A DNA stretch of 64,000 nucleotides from Leucaena leucocephala (taxonomy: Eukaryota; Streptophyta; Magnoliopsida; Fabales; Fabaceae). The stretch lies in the NCBI GenBank assembly GCA_037074615.1, contig CM073569.1, positions 4,718,001 through 4,782,000 on the forward strand. Reading direction: 5' to 3'. The translations under genes and the position numbers were made by a program. Below the pieces are notes generated by a model. The model was not told the origin of the DNA, did no database searches, and worked only from the letters and a program-made list of their open reading frames with translations. Below are positions 1 to 11,956 of the stretch, piece after piece. Numbering within the stretch: position 1 is the stretch's first letter; the number at the start of each line of letters is the position of its first letter.

Positions 1-1540
1 TTTTATCAATTTTTTTTAGTCTTAAAAATTATTATACTCTGAAATATTATTAACCTTGAAATTTGATTAAATTGTTTCATTTAATAATTTTAATTTTTTA
101 TTTTCTGTTATCAGGTAAAAAATATAATTCCATTTTTTTATAAATAATAAATTTTATTAATCAAATTATGTGTAAAAATACAAATGTTATATAAATACTA
201 GTTAAAAGGTGAGGTAAAAAAAATAGTGAAAAGAAGGGGGGTGATTTATGTATTTTTGTCATCCTCCCACTTTGTTTGCATTTTTTATTTTATTCCCAAG
301 CAAAGACACACCGCCGGCCACGTGTATTTTGGATTTTAATTAAAATGACAAATTAGGCTGCAAAACGAAAGCACTCATATCTCACCTATCACGCTTTCAC
401 TTTTTAGCAATTAATTGACCACTTTCTTGTCTTTATTTTTCTTTCTTCAGTTAAAACATTGAGAGGGGCCAAAATAAATATTTAAAAAAAATACAGAGGC
501 ATTTTAGTATTTTACTTTATGTCTAGCATCAATGGATTGAAGGAATATCAATGGTTAAAAAGTTCAGGAGACTTCAAATGCTTAGGAGCTTTCACATCTT
601 AAGGAGCACTAATTTCTATGAAAAATTAATAATATTGGTCAAATCAGCAAAAATGTAACTTATGTGTACTAAATAGTGATTATATAATAAGATTAAACAG
701 AATAGTTTCATTAATCAGATCATTATTTAGACTTCGTTCAATTTCAATCAAAAAATTATTTTTATAGTTAAATCATATGAGACTGGAGTTAAATCGTTAT
801 TGATTGAACCTAAACATAAGATTAGACCAAAAAATAAAGCGGTTTTTTTTTTGCACTAGCAAAAAAATGCTAAAGAAATTTAAAAAATATATATATAAAA
901 TTAACTCTTTCAAAATACTAGTATTCAATATACCTTCAAACTATTTATAGTTATATGATGTTATTTTATTGAAAAAATATATTGTAGTATTACTATTATG
1001 TTGGTAAATGGATTTATTATAGATTTATTTTTATATATACATATAATTATTTTTATTAATTTTTGTGGTTATTCAACTTTTAAAACATTTATTATTATTA
1101 TTATTATTATGATTGTTGAAATTGTGGTCTAGAATCCTAGCTAGCAAGTAGCAAAATATGATTCAATAGTCCACACCATAACCACAACGACCCCAACCAA
1201 ACACAAGGGTTGAACAATTGTCATTTATGTGATTAACTTAATTAATCCAGATTTGCTCACTTCACATTGACCTTTCAGTTTGTTAAACAAAAACAAACTA
1301 ATTAATTAATAAGGTGGCAGATTAATTTCATTGCGCTAATCACAACCTCAATCGTTGACTTGTTTGATGGATTTAGATATGTAGCCATATATCCTGAAGG
1401 ACACACACTCATTTATACACCCACGTATATTAACTTGAAAGTCACTTGTAATAGTTATTCCTCATAAACACAACTTTTACAAACTAATTGCCAAAATTCA
1501 TTATTTTGTGTATGAGTTATATTTACGTTAATAAAATATA
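1..1540. other. AT-rich intergenic DNA, no gene seen
   Basis: No reading frame with recognisable protein similarity is present on either strand. A single G-box core (CCACGTG) lies near 318 in a short GC-richer patch, and a TTA microsatellite lies near 1085-1110. The region could hold the distal promoter of a gene outside the window, but nothing here shows that. Confidence 0.6.
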
Positions 1541-1544
1541 AAGT

Positions 1545-2165
1545 AACGGTGCATCTAACACTTTAAAATATTTAAAGGTATGATTAATTCTCTAAACTAA
1601 ATTTAAAAGTGCGACTAATATCCTAGAATATTTAAGTATACAATTAACATCCTGAACTAATTTTAAAGGTGTGAGTAACATCTTAAAATATTTAAATTAG
1701 TACAATTTTTTTTTTTATAAAAATATAAATTTCTGTCTTATCCATATCACGTGAGCTTTTTATTTTGACATATTATTATTTAAAAAATTATGTGTCATAT
1801 TACTAAAATTGATATTGTATATAATTTATATGTGAATATTGAGAAATTTCATGATTTATTTAGTATAATTTATTAAAATAATATTATTCATGTGTCTTTT
1901 TAAATAATAATATGTGAAAATAAAAAATTTATGTGATATGTATCAAACGAAAGTTAATATTTTTATTAGCGAAAGGATAAAATTATACCAATTTAAATAT
2001 TTTATGATGTTAATTGCTCCTCTAAAATTAGTTTAGGGTGCTGATTGTACTCTTAAATAATTTAGGATATTAATTATACCTCTAAAATTAATTGGAGGTG
2101 CCGATTATACCTTTAAATATTTTACGGTATTAATTACTCTTCTAAAATTAATTTGAGGTGCTATA
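1545..2165. mobile_element. Foldback-like MITE with tandem-repeat arms
   Basis: The left arm (about 1545-1710) holds roughly two and a half copies of a 60-bp unit with recurring ATATTTAA and TAATTTTAAA motifs. The right arm (about 1965-2165) holds the same unit in inverted orientation. The middle is also partly self-complementary, with TATCACGTGAG on the left answered by TTTATGTGATATG on the right. Inverted arms built from tandem repeats are typical of foldback elements. It has no coding capacity. No clean target-site duplication was found, so the exact ends are uncertain. Confidence 0.55.
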
Positions 2166-2870
2166 TGCAAAAAAAAAAATATAAACAATATTGGATTCGA
2201 TGTGTCCTGCTAGTTAAACAATTATTGAAAAAAAAAAAGTTACTTAAACACAAACACATTATAAAATACGAAATTATTAATCAAAACAGTAGGTATAAAA
2301 ATAAAAAATACGAGTTTCCTATAATAACTTTCCATACCTAACAGTCATATTTCATTTTTTCTACTAAAATAATAGGTGTATGGTATTTTGACCTTAATTT
2401 ATTATAATAAGTCGTATTGTTGAATATTGGATTTTTTTACAATTAAATTTCTTGTATGACTTTAAACTTGTTTTAAAATAAATCACATAGACATATTCCT
2501 TACTTTATTTTATTTTTAGTTGCTTTCTTCTCTTGTTATTATTGTACAAAATAATATCTAAATTAAATTATATACAATCAAACCACTTAAAATTAATTTA
2601 GGTAACAAGAATGAGACAGATTATAGATACAAACGTTTATATCTTGCTAATATGCCAAAGAGAAAGACTTAAATACTTACCTAGCCTTATATATTTAATA
2701 TACTTTGATTCAATGACATCTATAAGTAAACTTTAAAAGAATTAATGATATTGATAAGAAGAGTATGTTATAAAATAAAAATATAAAAAAATATGTTGAT
2801 TTAATTAGAAACATGCATATTCAGTATATAAAACTAAATATATAAGTTTTTCTTATGACAAAATATATAT
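2166..2870. other. AT-rich intergenic DNA, nothing recognised
   Basis: Short A/T runs dominate. A small reading frame at 2153-2341 is lysine- and isoleucine-rich in the way expected of AT-rich noise and lacks any recognisable domain. Confidence 0.5.
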
Positions 2871-2875
2871 AGACA

Positions 2876-3480
2876 TAATACTGATTTGTTTGGATAGATT
2901 TTTAGAAAATAGTTTATAGGAAAAAAAAATTTGGACAGCTTTTAGAAAAAAAATTTTAGATAAGGGCTTGTGGAAAAAAAATTCTGAATAAATGAGTGTT
3001 TGGATGATTATTTTTAAAATAAATTCTATGATTGATAAATTATTAGAAATAGTATGAGATAAAAAAAATAAAATAATCATCAGCAAGTGTTCATCATCTC
3101 TTCGAACATGGCGAACAAAGAGCAGCGACAGTGAGCAATTCTTCTCCGACGGTGACTTCCTCTTCTTTTCTTTGCAACCCACCAAACCTATCGCTTCTTC
3201 TCCGACCAACTAGATCTGGACGGCGACTCGTGGAGGCAGGCAGGATGGCGACACGGAGTCAGAGGAGAAGCAAAGAGAATGGAAGAAAGAGTGAACAAAA
3301 ATAGGGATAAAATAGTAAATGAGTAGTCCATAAGTTATTTTATTATTTTAGAAGCTATTATTAGGAGTTTATTTAAAATTATAGTTTGGTTCAGAAGCCC
3401 TTTTAGATAAATATATCTGTTTATTTTAAAAAAAAATTAAACTAATATTTAGATCAAAAATTCTTTTAAAATTTTAATTT
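2876..3480. mobile_element. Long MITE with GC-richer interior
   Basis: The outer parts share sequence with three other places in the window (29600-29925, 31855-32440, 44346-44898). All have a TGTTTGGAT-type edge, the motif 'aaattac/ttaga..agtatga', and inverted A/T-rich arms. The interior (about 3085-3290) is much richer in G and C and looks like inserted foreign sequence. There is no transposase frame. The element is probably a hAT- or Mutator-type non-autonomous transposon. The boundaries are approximate and the superfamily is a guess. Confidence 0.4.
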
Positions 3481-4583
3481 TAATGAAATTCAAACAGTAA
3501 ATCGTGGGTTGGGAAAAGTAGGGTTTTAATAATATAGTTTTATAAATATACATATAATTTTAAAATTAGAATTAAAATTAGTTTATTGAGCATATATAAT
3601 ACTATCTATAATCTATATAACTACTAATTATAATTATGATACAAGTAATATATTCAAATAAAAAAAGGGACGAATATATCACGGGGAGGAAGAGAACGAG
3701 CAGAGTAGTCCCAAAAATATAAAAAGTAGATATTGAACCTGGAAGGAAGCAAAGCATAGGATGAATGTCTAGTTACCTTAAAAATGAGACAATAATATTT
3801 TATTTCAAGTTACAATGTCAAGAAAGATCCTCGTTGAAGTTGATTTTTTAAAAAATAAATAAACATTTAACATTTGTTTAAAAAATAAAAAATAAGCAAA
3901 TAATATTTTCTAATGAACGATCACACGCGAATAATGCCCGTGACCTGTATATATTTCGTAGGTCAGAACGGCTCAGCAGACGACACTAGTTAGGGCGCTC
4001 TCCCAGTTCCCTGCCTTCAAAGGTATTCAAGCCGAACTGTTTATTTATTAATTCTGTTTTGATCATATGCTTCGTTCATTCATTTTTTATTTATTTGACT
4101 TTAAGTTAGCTTACTAGATTAGCAAATTTTTCGAGCTTTTATCCTAAACTTAATAAAATTATATATATATTTTTACATAATTATCTAATTAAATTGAGTT
4201 AAATTCGAATATTATCCGAGTTAATTAAAAATAAATTTTTTTAAGATTTTCTTTTATTTATATAAATTTAAATTTAAAATTTTATAATTAAACAACTAAT
4301 TTTTTTTAATTGAACCAAGGCCTGTTAGCTTTTTCCATTATAGAAGTCTGTGTAAGATGAGGCGGGAAACTTATCACGACCATGACAGGTCTTACAACTT
4401 AAAAAAAAATTAAAATAAGAATAAATCTTATGACTTCAAAAAAAATTATAGAAATAGTTATAACCCAAGATAAATCTTACTTAAACAATATTTATAGAAA
4501 TATATTTTTACATTATTTATTATTAAAAATTTTACATTAATAAGATATAGGTCAACTTTTTGGGGGGACTTGTATGATCAAAT
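3481..4583. other. Intergenic DNA with one GC-richer patch
   Basis: Mostly AT-rich. A patch at about 3920-4025 is GC-richer and ends in a splice-donor-like AAAGGTATTC. It could be an old untranslated exon or promoter relic, but no downstream partner exon could be identified. Confidence 0.4.
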
Positions 4584-4597
4584 ATGAGCTGAGAAAC

Positions 4598-4779
4598 TAA
4601 TGGGGGTTGGTCTGAGTGGTAAGCGGCTCGGTATCGCTTAAGCGAGGTCTTGAGTTCGAGCCTTGGCGTACGCAGAAAATTTCCGTTGGGAGACTCACCT
4701 ACCATAGCTAGGTACGCGACGCGGGTCGGATCCGGATATAGTCGGGGCAAAGTTCCGATGAACCGGGTGGAAAAAAAAC
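4598..4779 (+). mobile_element. tRNA-derived SINE (family 1, complete)
   Basis: The 182-bp element is flanked by a perfect 14-bp direct repeat (ATGAGCTGAGAAAC at 4584-4597 and 4780-4793), which marks it as a retroposed insertion. Near the 5' end it has an RNA polymerase III A-box-like segment (GGTCTGAGTGGT, about 4609-4620) and a B-box-like segment (GAGTTCGAGCC, 4652-4662). It ends in an A-run. A 5'-truncated relative lies at 7215-7369 on the other strand. The layout matches plant tRNA-derived SINEs. The small reading frames crossing it are not genes. Confidence 0.85.
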
Positions 4780-4793
4780 ATGAGCTGAGAAAC

Positions 4794-7206
4794 AAAGGAA
4801 ATGGGGATATGAAAATGTGGCAAAATGTGTGATTTTGTGTATTTAATTTAATTAAACTTGTTTAATTAATGCATGGTAAATGGTCCCAAACATAGAAAAC
4901 AAAAAAGTGAAAATCACCGAAAGAAAAGTTGCTTCATTTGGGGGCAAAGGAACTGTGCACGGAATTAATTAAAAAAAAATTATGCCGCATACTGTCTCCT
5001 AATATTTAGACTGAATTTAGATAATTTACATTTCTAATTTTAAAATTATATTAAAAACACGTGAAATAATCATTCACGATTCTCAATTTCTGCCTTCAAA
5101 AAATTGTCAAGTGGGTCATAATTAATCATACCCATATCAAAATTGCCTGAATAATACTTACCAAACCATGAAGGTTTTTAATGGAGAGTTGTATTCAGAT
5201 TGAAGAGCAAGCATGCTTCTATAAATTGTCACTTTTGAGAATAATAATAAAAAAATAACACTTTAATTAAAAGGAAGCCAAAACAAAATGATGATGATGA
5301 ATGGTCCTAAAAAGTGAAAGAAAAATTGTATTTAAGTGCAATATAAAGAATATAATTATAGAAATAATAAATTTATTAAATTATTATTAAATTTTAAGAA
5401 ATTTGTGATTAATTTTTTTAAATTATAAAATAATAAAACTGTCCCTAAGAATAAACAACACAAATAATAGGAATGATAATTCTATTAGAAAAAAATAACA
5501 ATTTAAATAATATAAATGATAACTCTTGAAAAAAAGAATAATAATGAGACATTTTTTAAAAGTAGTTCTATTATTTAACAATTTAAAAAATTAATCATAA
5601 ATTTCGTAAGACTTTTGTTTCATAATTTTTTAAAATTGGTTTATAATTAAGTTTTTTATAGGAAATCAAAATGCAATTTTTTCTAAAAGTGAAGGCAATG
5701 CATAATCATAGGAAGTGGGGCCATCACTAACAAAAAAGGGCAAAACCTAAAGAGGGAGATTGATTACATCATATGTGCTTTACTTGATGGCATCGACACA
5801 ATTCTCTCTATTTTTTTTTAAGAAAATAAATAATAAGAATAATATTAATGATAATGATAATAAGGGAATGGGTTGGTGTGAGTGGTGTCTCATTATACGA
5901 CTTTAGACAAACATGTGATGCATTTAATCATTTCCTACCCTCAATTCCTGGCTTCATTGTCCCTCCTCCTCCTCCTCCTCTCTATGTTACCAACACCTCA
6001 ACACTGCCTTCATTTTTAAAATATATAGTCAACATATAACTTTTATTTTTTTTTTGGATCTTTACCGGGTCTTTAATTATAAGCATTAGTCCTTACCTTT
6101 ATAATATATGATGTAAATATTAACTAAAAATATAATACAAAAAAGAGTTTTTTAAAAGAAATGACGGTGTAAAATTATTTATAACCAATATCAAAATAAA
6201 AAAAAATTATTATACTCAGAATCACCATCTCATTGCATCTATATATAATTTGTAATATAATATGGTTGATTTTTATTTTATTTAGATCCTCGTGACAAAA
6301 TTAATCTTGTTGTATACTGAGTGAAAGTTGTGTCATTAACAATTAATTCTTGTGGTTTTACAAATTATAAGTATAGAGATCAATACCTATGATTGAGAAA
6401 ATTATAAAGACCCAATAAAAAAAAATCAATAATCTAATTAAAAATAGGATAAAATTATAGGGACTTGCATATAGATTTTTTCTATAATGTGTCTTCAATT
6501 AAATTAAAATATAATAATATAATAACTGTATAATTTTTAAAATAGAAGTTTATTTTTTATTTTTATCAAATCACATACTTGTTTACTAACGTTAATATTT
6601 GTAATTCTCGTTAAATTTTAATTTAAAATTTTGATCAGAATATTCTTTTCTTTTCTTTTCTTTAAATATATATATCCTCATATTGAAGATAATCCTATTT
6701 AAAATATTATCAGACACTAAATATAAATACATCTCTTAATAAATATTTAAATATTAATTTATTATATTATAAATTATTAACAACTTCCGCTAACACAACC
6801 CTCACCGATAGAACTCTCGTAAGCCAAGGGCCACATATTGGGAAGCCATGGTGAGATCGCCAATCTTTTCTCTTTTTTGTCCCCTCTTGGTTTCAATGAA
6901 CTGGATGAGCTTTTGGGCTTGGAATTTAAAAGGCCAGGCCAGAATTTAATCTTACAGTCTTGCTTTTAAGGGCCCGATTGCATAAAAGCCCAAAATTATT
7001 TAACCCCAATTCACCCAAAAAGAGAAGGTCCTTACATGGTTAGCTTTATCTAATCAATATACAAATCTTTATTAAGAGATATGCTTATATTTAGTACTCA
7101 GCAATACCTCTAAGAGGATATCTATATTTAGAAAAAAATAAACATAATGAACAAAATAATTTGTCATCTAAAACCACATCATTATTCAAATGTGGAAAAA
7201 GCTCTC
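4794..7206. other. AT-rich intergenic DNA, no gene seen
   Basis: Holds low-complexity runs, a short CTC microsatellite at about 5963-5982 and a TTTTC run near 6645-6660. A GC-richer stretch at 6780-6960 has no recognisable coding signal. No RNA gene was found. Confidence 0.5.
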
Positions 7207-7214
7207 CTAATATT

Positions 7215-7369
7215 TTTTTTTGCCCACCCAATTCACCGGAATTTTTGCCCCAACTATATCCGGATCTGACCCACGTTACGCATCTGACTATGATGGGTGA
7301 GTCTCTCAACAAAAATTTTTTGTATATACCAATGTTCGAACTCGAGATTTCACTTAAGCGATACCGAGT
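7215..7369 (-). mobile_element. tRNA-derived SINE (family 1, 5'-truncated)
   Basis: Read on the minus strand, the body matches the SINE at 4598-4779. It starts inside the tRNA-like head at CTCGGTATCGCTTAAG, keeps the B-box-like GAGTTCGAAC, and ends in an A-run (a T-run on the plus strand at 7215-7222). The direct repeat CTAATATT at 7207-7214 and 7370-7377 is the probable target-site duplication. About 30 bases of the head, including the A box, are missing, so this copy is unlikely to be transcribed from its own promoter. Confidence 0.75.
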
Positions 7370-7377
7370 CTAATATT

Positions 7378-8149
7378 GTTCATGCATATCATAATTTTAT
7401 CAGAAACTATGAGCAGGAACACCTAACAAACAAACACACCTAAAACCCTTGTTCACTTACATCAACATTGACAAAAGAAAAATATGAATAAATTTCCCCC
7501 ACATCCTTTGAACTTGTGGAATAGATTTGGTTTGCCAAAAATAATGTACTAAAATTCAAACAAATTAGTGATTAATAATTAAAAATAATTGATGGTATAG
7601 TAAAGTTATAATAAATGTGTTGTTGAGTGGTCACTCTCAACAAAAGTAGCTATAGAAGAGATATTATGAGGTGCAACTAATCAAAGTTTAATTTATGAGA
7701 GTGGCGTTTGAAAATAGCTTAGTGCTTAGTTTCAATTATTGGGTTGGTCATTCCACTTCTTTTTTATTAATCTCTTTTTGTCTTTTTTAAGGCCTTTCCA
7801 TTTGCTTTATCATTATCTATCACTAAAAGTTCATTGTCTATTTCTACTTTCAACTCATTCTCCACTCACACCATTTATAATAAAACAATTTCTCATTTAA
7901 TTTAATAAATCATAATATATATATATATATATAAAAGGTTCATTGTATTACATATTTCATCCCCTAAAAAATAAATATAATATCTATCATGGACCGGTAA
8001 AACCATGGGCTGTAACTCACGCTTAATTTAAACTTTAATCTGAATAGAACAAAATCATAATCACAAATATCTTCTTTACCATTTGCTTAAAAAGATATTA
8101 TTATGCCCATCAAAAATTATATTGTAGGCAGTAAATTACATAGGAAGTT
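7378..8149. other. Upstream intergenic region of the DUF1336 gene
   Basis: AT-rich with a TA microsatellite at about 7915-7935. No coding region. The distal promoter of the gene starting near 8355 may lie here. Confidence 0.45.
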
Positions 8150-8221
8150 CCACGTGTCAAATACAGGAGCCGCAGGCTCTAACTTGTTGACACGTGGACA
8201 TGAAAAAGCGGCGCCTTGACT
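8150..8221 (+). promoter_or_regulatory. Inverted G-box/ABRE pair and W-box core
   Basis: CCACGTGTCAA (8150-8160) and its exact reverse complement TTGACACGTGG (8187-8197) face each other across 26 bases. Each contains the CACGTG/ACGTGTC core bound by bZIP and bHLH factors, including abscisic-acid-responsive element binders. A TTGACT W-box core follows at 8216-8221. The cluster is about 130 bp upstream of a TATAAA at 8326-8331, a sensible promoter distance for the DUF1336 gene. Binding is inferred from motif knowledge only. Confidence 0.55.
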
Positions 8222-8325
8222 TCAGTTATCTTTTTGCCGCGAAGTCACAGAAGAAGAAGATTTAAAAAAAAAAAAAAAAATTGACAGGCAGAGAGAAATT
8301 GAGGGAGGGATGGAAATGGATGTGA

Positions 8326-8331
8326 TATAAA
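8326..8331 (+). promoter_or_regulatory. Putative TATA box of the DUF1336 gene
   Basis: TATAAA lies downstream of the G-box pair and upstream of a CT-rich leader (about 8400-8620). A donor-like CAGGTCC at 8622-8628 suggests that the 5' UTR is interrupted by an intron ending shortly before the start codon near 9379-9418. Confidence 0.4.
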
Positions 8332-9417
8332 GTGACAACAACAACGTAGGATCCGAATACAACGGTGCCTTTGTTGTAGTTTTGAAATTTGTTAGTAGTT
8401 CTTTGTTTTGTTTTGTGTCTCTCTGTAGATTTTGGAAGCTTCATTGTTTTTCCTTTTCATCATTCATCAGAGAGACAAAAAAGAAAACAGAGAGAATAAC
8501 ACACGGAAAGAGAGACAGAGTCAGAGGAATCCTTGTTCCTTTCTGGGAACGACGATTCCTCTTTTATTCTTCATCTTCTCCTCGCTTCCACAACCCAACA
8601 TAATCTCCCTTCCTCACCTCTCAGGTCCTTCTCCTCATTCACCCTCCTCTGTTTTTCTTCTTCATATTTTTTGTTTCTTTCAGGGTTCTGTTAGACTCTT
8701 TGAATTTCTTAACATGATGCTATGTTGTGTGATCATGTAGCCGTACCTCACTTAGGGGAATAAGACTCGTATAGGAGAACTATGTATCATGCATGCTTGA
8801 GCTTGAACCTGGGATTTTCTGATTGATTTGCAAAATGTTTGTCATTTTTTTGTCCTTGAAGATTTTTCTGATCGATCTATTTATATTAATTTCTCAGGCG
8901 ATCTTCATAGGTTCGTCTAGTTGTGGGGTTTCGCAGTTGGTTTGGGGTGAGGAGGAAATTTTCCCTTCCGTACGTTTTCAATTTTGTCTAGGTATGTCCT
9001 CAATCTTACTTAGGTTTGTTCGTCAGTAAGAATTGTCAAAAGCACCTTAATTTAAGGACCGGTACTTTCTGTCTATAAAATCCTTACAATATTGAGGTTG
9101 TTCTGACTAATGAGACTTTTCACCATTTTTTCCTTACTTATTCCAACGTTAAAGCTAGTTTTCAAGCCTATTTTGTTTTGAGTAACACCTATATTTACCT
9201 GAATTTTGAAATTCTTATTGTTTTTGTTGTGGCTTGAGTCCTGCAATTTCTTAAATGTAACATATTTTAGTGTTTGAATGGCTGGCAGGTTGTTTGTTCT
9301 CAGAGAGATTATAGGCATAGTGCCTTTTTTTTTCCTGAGTTGGTATCAATATATTATTATTAATTACAACAATCCCAAATGATGTTGTCCAAGTTATTGA
9401 AGAAGCTGGGATCTTCC

Positions 9418-9777
9418 ATGGGGATCTGTTCTTCCAAAACAAACGGGAAGACCAGATCTCAAAAGAGAAGGAAAACATTTGGGAGACGTAGGACTATCGG
9501 AGCACTCCCTGCGCTCCCTGCGCTCCCTGCCCCACCCGACATGCCTAACGGCGACTTTGTTCACTTCGATTTCGATAAGAGCGCTTCCAAAGGTTGCCGG
9601 ATATCCAATGTCTCCAACACAATGTTTCAACTTACGCAGCTGCAATACCACACCCACAGTCAAATCGATCCATCCGGTAACTCGCTCTTCTTGGTTTTGT
9701 CCATGTCACATTGCTTGATACTTACGGCATTTGCAAATCTGATGAATTTTCTAATTATGATGATTGATAAGAATTTC

Positions 9778-9813
<36 letters not shown>

Positions 9814-11956
9814 GATGATAGAGCACAATAGCGCTATGATCTATGTCGTTGATCTCACTTAGCTTCTTGTTGTTATTGTCGTATATGTGTGTATGTGATA
9901 TGATGACTTATTTTGCAGGAACATGCCAAGATGAAGCATGGTTTGACACTTCTAGCATGATAGAGTCTGATTCAGATGATGACTATAGCAGTGTCCATGG
10001 AGGTAAACGCGTATACGATGATTGAGACTTCATGTTTGTTTAAGGGTTGTTTTAATTTCTTCCTTTTTCGGCTGAACGCTTGTTTTTCCTTTCGACTCGT
10101 GGGTGACGATGCTGCTGCAGGGAGCTTCACAAATACTCAGTTACTTCAGTATGAAAGTTCATCATGCTTTGTAGATTCTGAGGGCAAATATGAGGAATAT
10201 TATGAGAGCTACCTTAATATTAACGATACAAACCATGTTCAATCGAATTCTCAGTCGTCTCAAGTAACGCAATCGAGAGTTATCATGGTTTCCATGAAGA
10301 GGACATCTGTTGATGGAAATGAGAAGACTGAGCTATGTAAGTTACATGACACAGAATTTCTTAGTTTCCTATAGAATTTTAATCTTGTCAAAGTAAAATG
10401 TGAAAATTCCATGTCAATAGATCATTTAATTCTACATTCCAACTTCCTGATGTCATGATAAAATTGAGTTGATTTCAGGTGCAACCGAGAAGTTTCTCTA
10501 TCGTCCGAGGTCAGGATTTCAAATTCCATGCTCAAATGAAGACAAGCCATTGCCCGGTTCTTGGTCTTCTCTTTCGCCTTCGGTCTTCAGTGTCCGCGGC
10601 AAAAACTATTTCAGGCATGCCCACAATCTTTTGACATGCGGTCTATCGATTAAGGTTAGAAAGATTGAAATTTATGTTGCTACTACTAATTAACTATGCA
10701 GAGATAAGCAGAAGTCCCCTGCTCCAGATCGCAGCCCTTACATACCAATAGGTGCTGATTTATTTGTTTGCCCAAAGAAAGTAAGTCACATTGCTCAGCA
10801 TATCGAACTTCCTTTGATCAAAGCGCACGACAGAGTACCTTCTCTCCTTATTGTAAATATACAGGTTAAGTTTCCATCCTAAACTATAATCACAACACAT
10901 TTGAGTTACGAAAAAAGAATGTTATATAACAAATTGTGCTGCCTTTTCCAGTTGCCTACGTATGCTGCAAGCATGTTCGGCGATAACGATGGGGAGGGCA
11001 TGAGTCTTGTATTATATTTCAAAGTGTCTGAGAATTTCAGTGAAGAGATCTCTCCTCACTTTCAGGAGAGCATCAAGGTAATTTTTTTCCCATCAATACA
11101 GATTTTAAATGAACTTTTTTCCCAGTAATGAAATCCTTTCACTGTAAACAGAAATTAGTAGCCGATGAGACGGAAAAGGTGAAAGGATTCACATCAGAAA
11201 GCACGGTTCCCTTCAGGGAAAGGCTAAAGATTCTAGCCGGCGTCGTCAATCCAGAGGATCTTCATCTTAGTTCTGCAGAACAAAGGCTTATAAATGCTTA
11301 TAATGGCAAACCAGTGCTTTCGCGACCTCAGCACAATTTCTTCGCGGTATATATACAATCTCGCGTCTTTCTTTTGATTCAGATATGTTTTAGGTTTTTA
11401 CATGACCTCTCCATACAGCAAGTTCAGAAAATATTTCATGCTGTGTCATTGTTAATGTTTTAGTTTAACATAACATTTATTTGGTTTAGTTTTATTTTGG
11501 AAAAAGATGAAGCTTGCTTTTACAAAACAGAATGATTCTTCTGCTGCTGAAGTTCTCAGTATTTTTTGTGTACTTTGATTGCAGGGGCCTAACTACTTTG
11601 AGATCGACTTGGATATTCATCGGTTCAGCTACATATCTCGGAAAGGGCTCGATGCGCTTCGAGACCGGACGAAGCATGGAATACTTGATCTGGGGTTAAC
11701 TATCCAGGTATAGATAGTAGTATGTTTCCCAGTATTTAGTATGTAGCATATCTGGAAACAACCTCGCTGTTTGCAGGGATAAGGCTGCGTTCTTCTGTCA
11801 GCTTCGATTTTTATTCTCTCTCTTGCTATGTTTGAACAGGCACAAAAGCCGGAGGAATTGCCGGAGCAAGTATTGTGCTGTATGCGATTAAATAAGATCG
11901 ATTTTGTTAACCGTGGTCAAATTCCTACTCTTGTAACTGATCTACAAGAGGAATAA
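9418..11956 (+). CDS. EDR2-like DUF1336 protein
   Basis: Nine coding exons: 9418-9676, 9919-10002, 10121-10336, 10479-10614, 10702-10864, 10952-11077, 11152-11346, 11585-11707 and 11840-11956. Phases join throughout and give 472 residues. The DUF1336 (EDR2 C-terminal) region starts about residue 185. It shows PLPGSWSSLSPSVFSVRG, KNYFRDKQKSPAPD, YIPIGADLFVCPKK, IAQHIELP, and near the end PNYFEIDLDIHRFSYISRKG. The N terminus MGICSSK followed by an Arg/Lys-rich stretch fits N-myristoylation plus a basic membrane patch, as in other short DUF1336 proteins. In-frame ATGs at 9379 and 9382 would add 13 or 12 residues and bury that signal, so 9418 was preferred. Intron 4 uses a GC donor at 10615. EDR2 relatives bind membranes and modulate defence and cell death, but this short form lacks the PH and START domains and its function is unknown. 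It converges with the WRKY gene downstream. Confidence 0.85.
9783..9811. repeat. TA microsatellite in intron 1
   Basis: A run of about 14 TA dinucleotides lies inside intron 1 (9677-9918) of the DUF1336 gene. It is likely to vary in length between individuals. No effect on splicing is evident. Confidence 0.85.

Noticed and set aside
3920..4025. GC-richer patch considered as a structural RNA or exon
   Set aside because: No cloverleaf, box C/D or H/ACA layout and no partner exon could be recognised.
4532..4832. Overlapping open frames on both strands (87 and 60 residues)
   Set aside because: They fall on the family 1 SINE, whose GC-richer body opens frames by chance. No domain and no homologous protein features.
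7091..7373. Opposed open frames of 70-73 residues
   Set aside because: Same cause: they cover the truncated SINE at 7215-7369.
8262..8740. Open frames of 60-102 residues on both strands
   Set aside because: They lie in the CT-rich leader of the DUF1336 gene and are low in complexity. At most upstream open frames.
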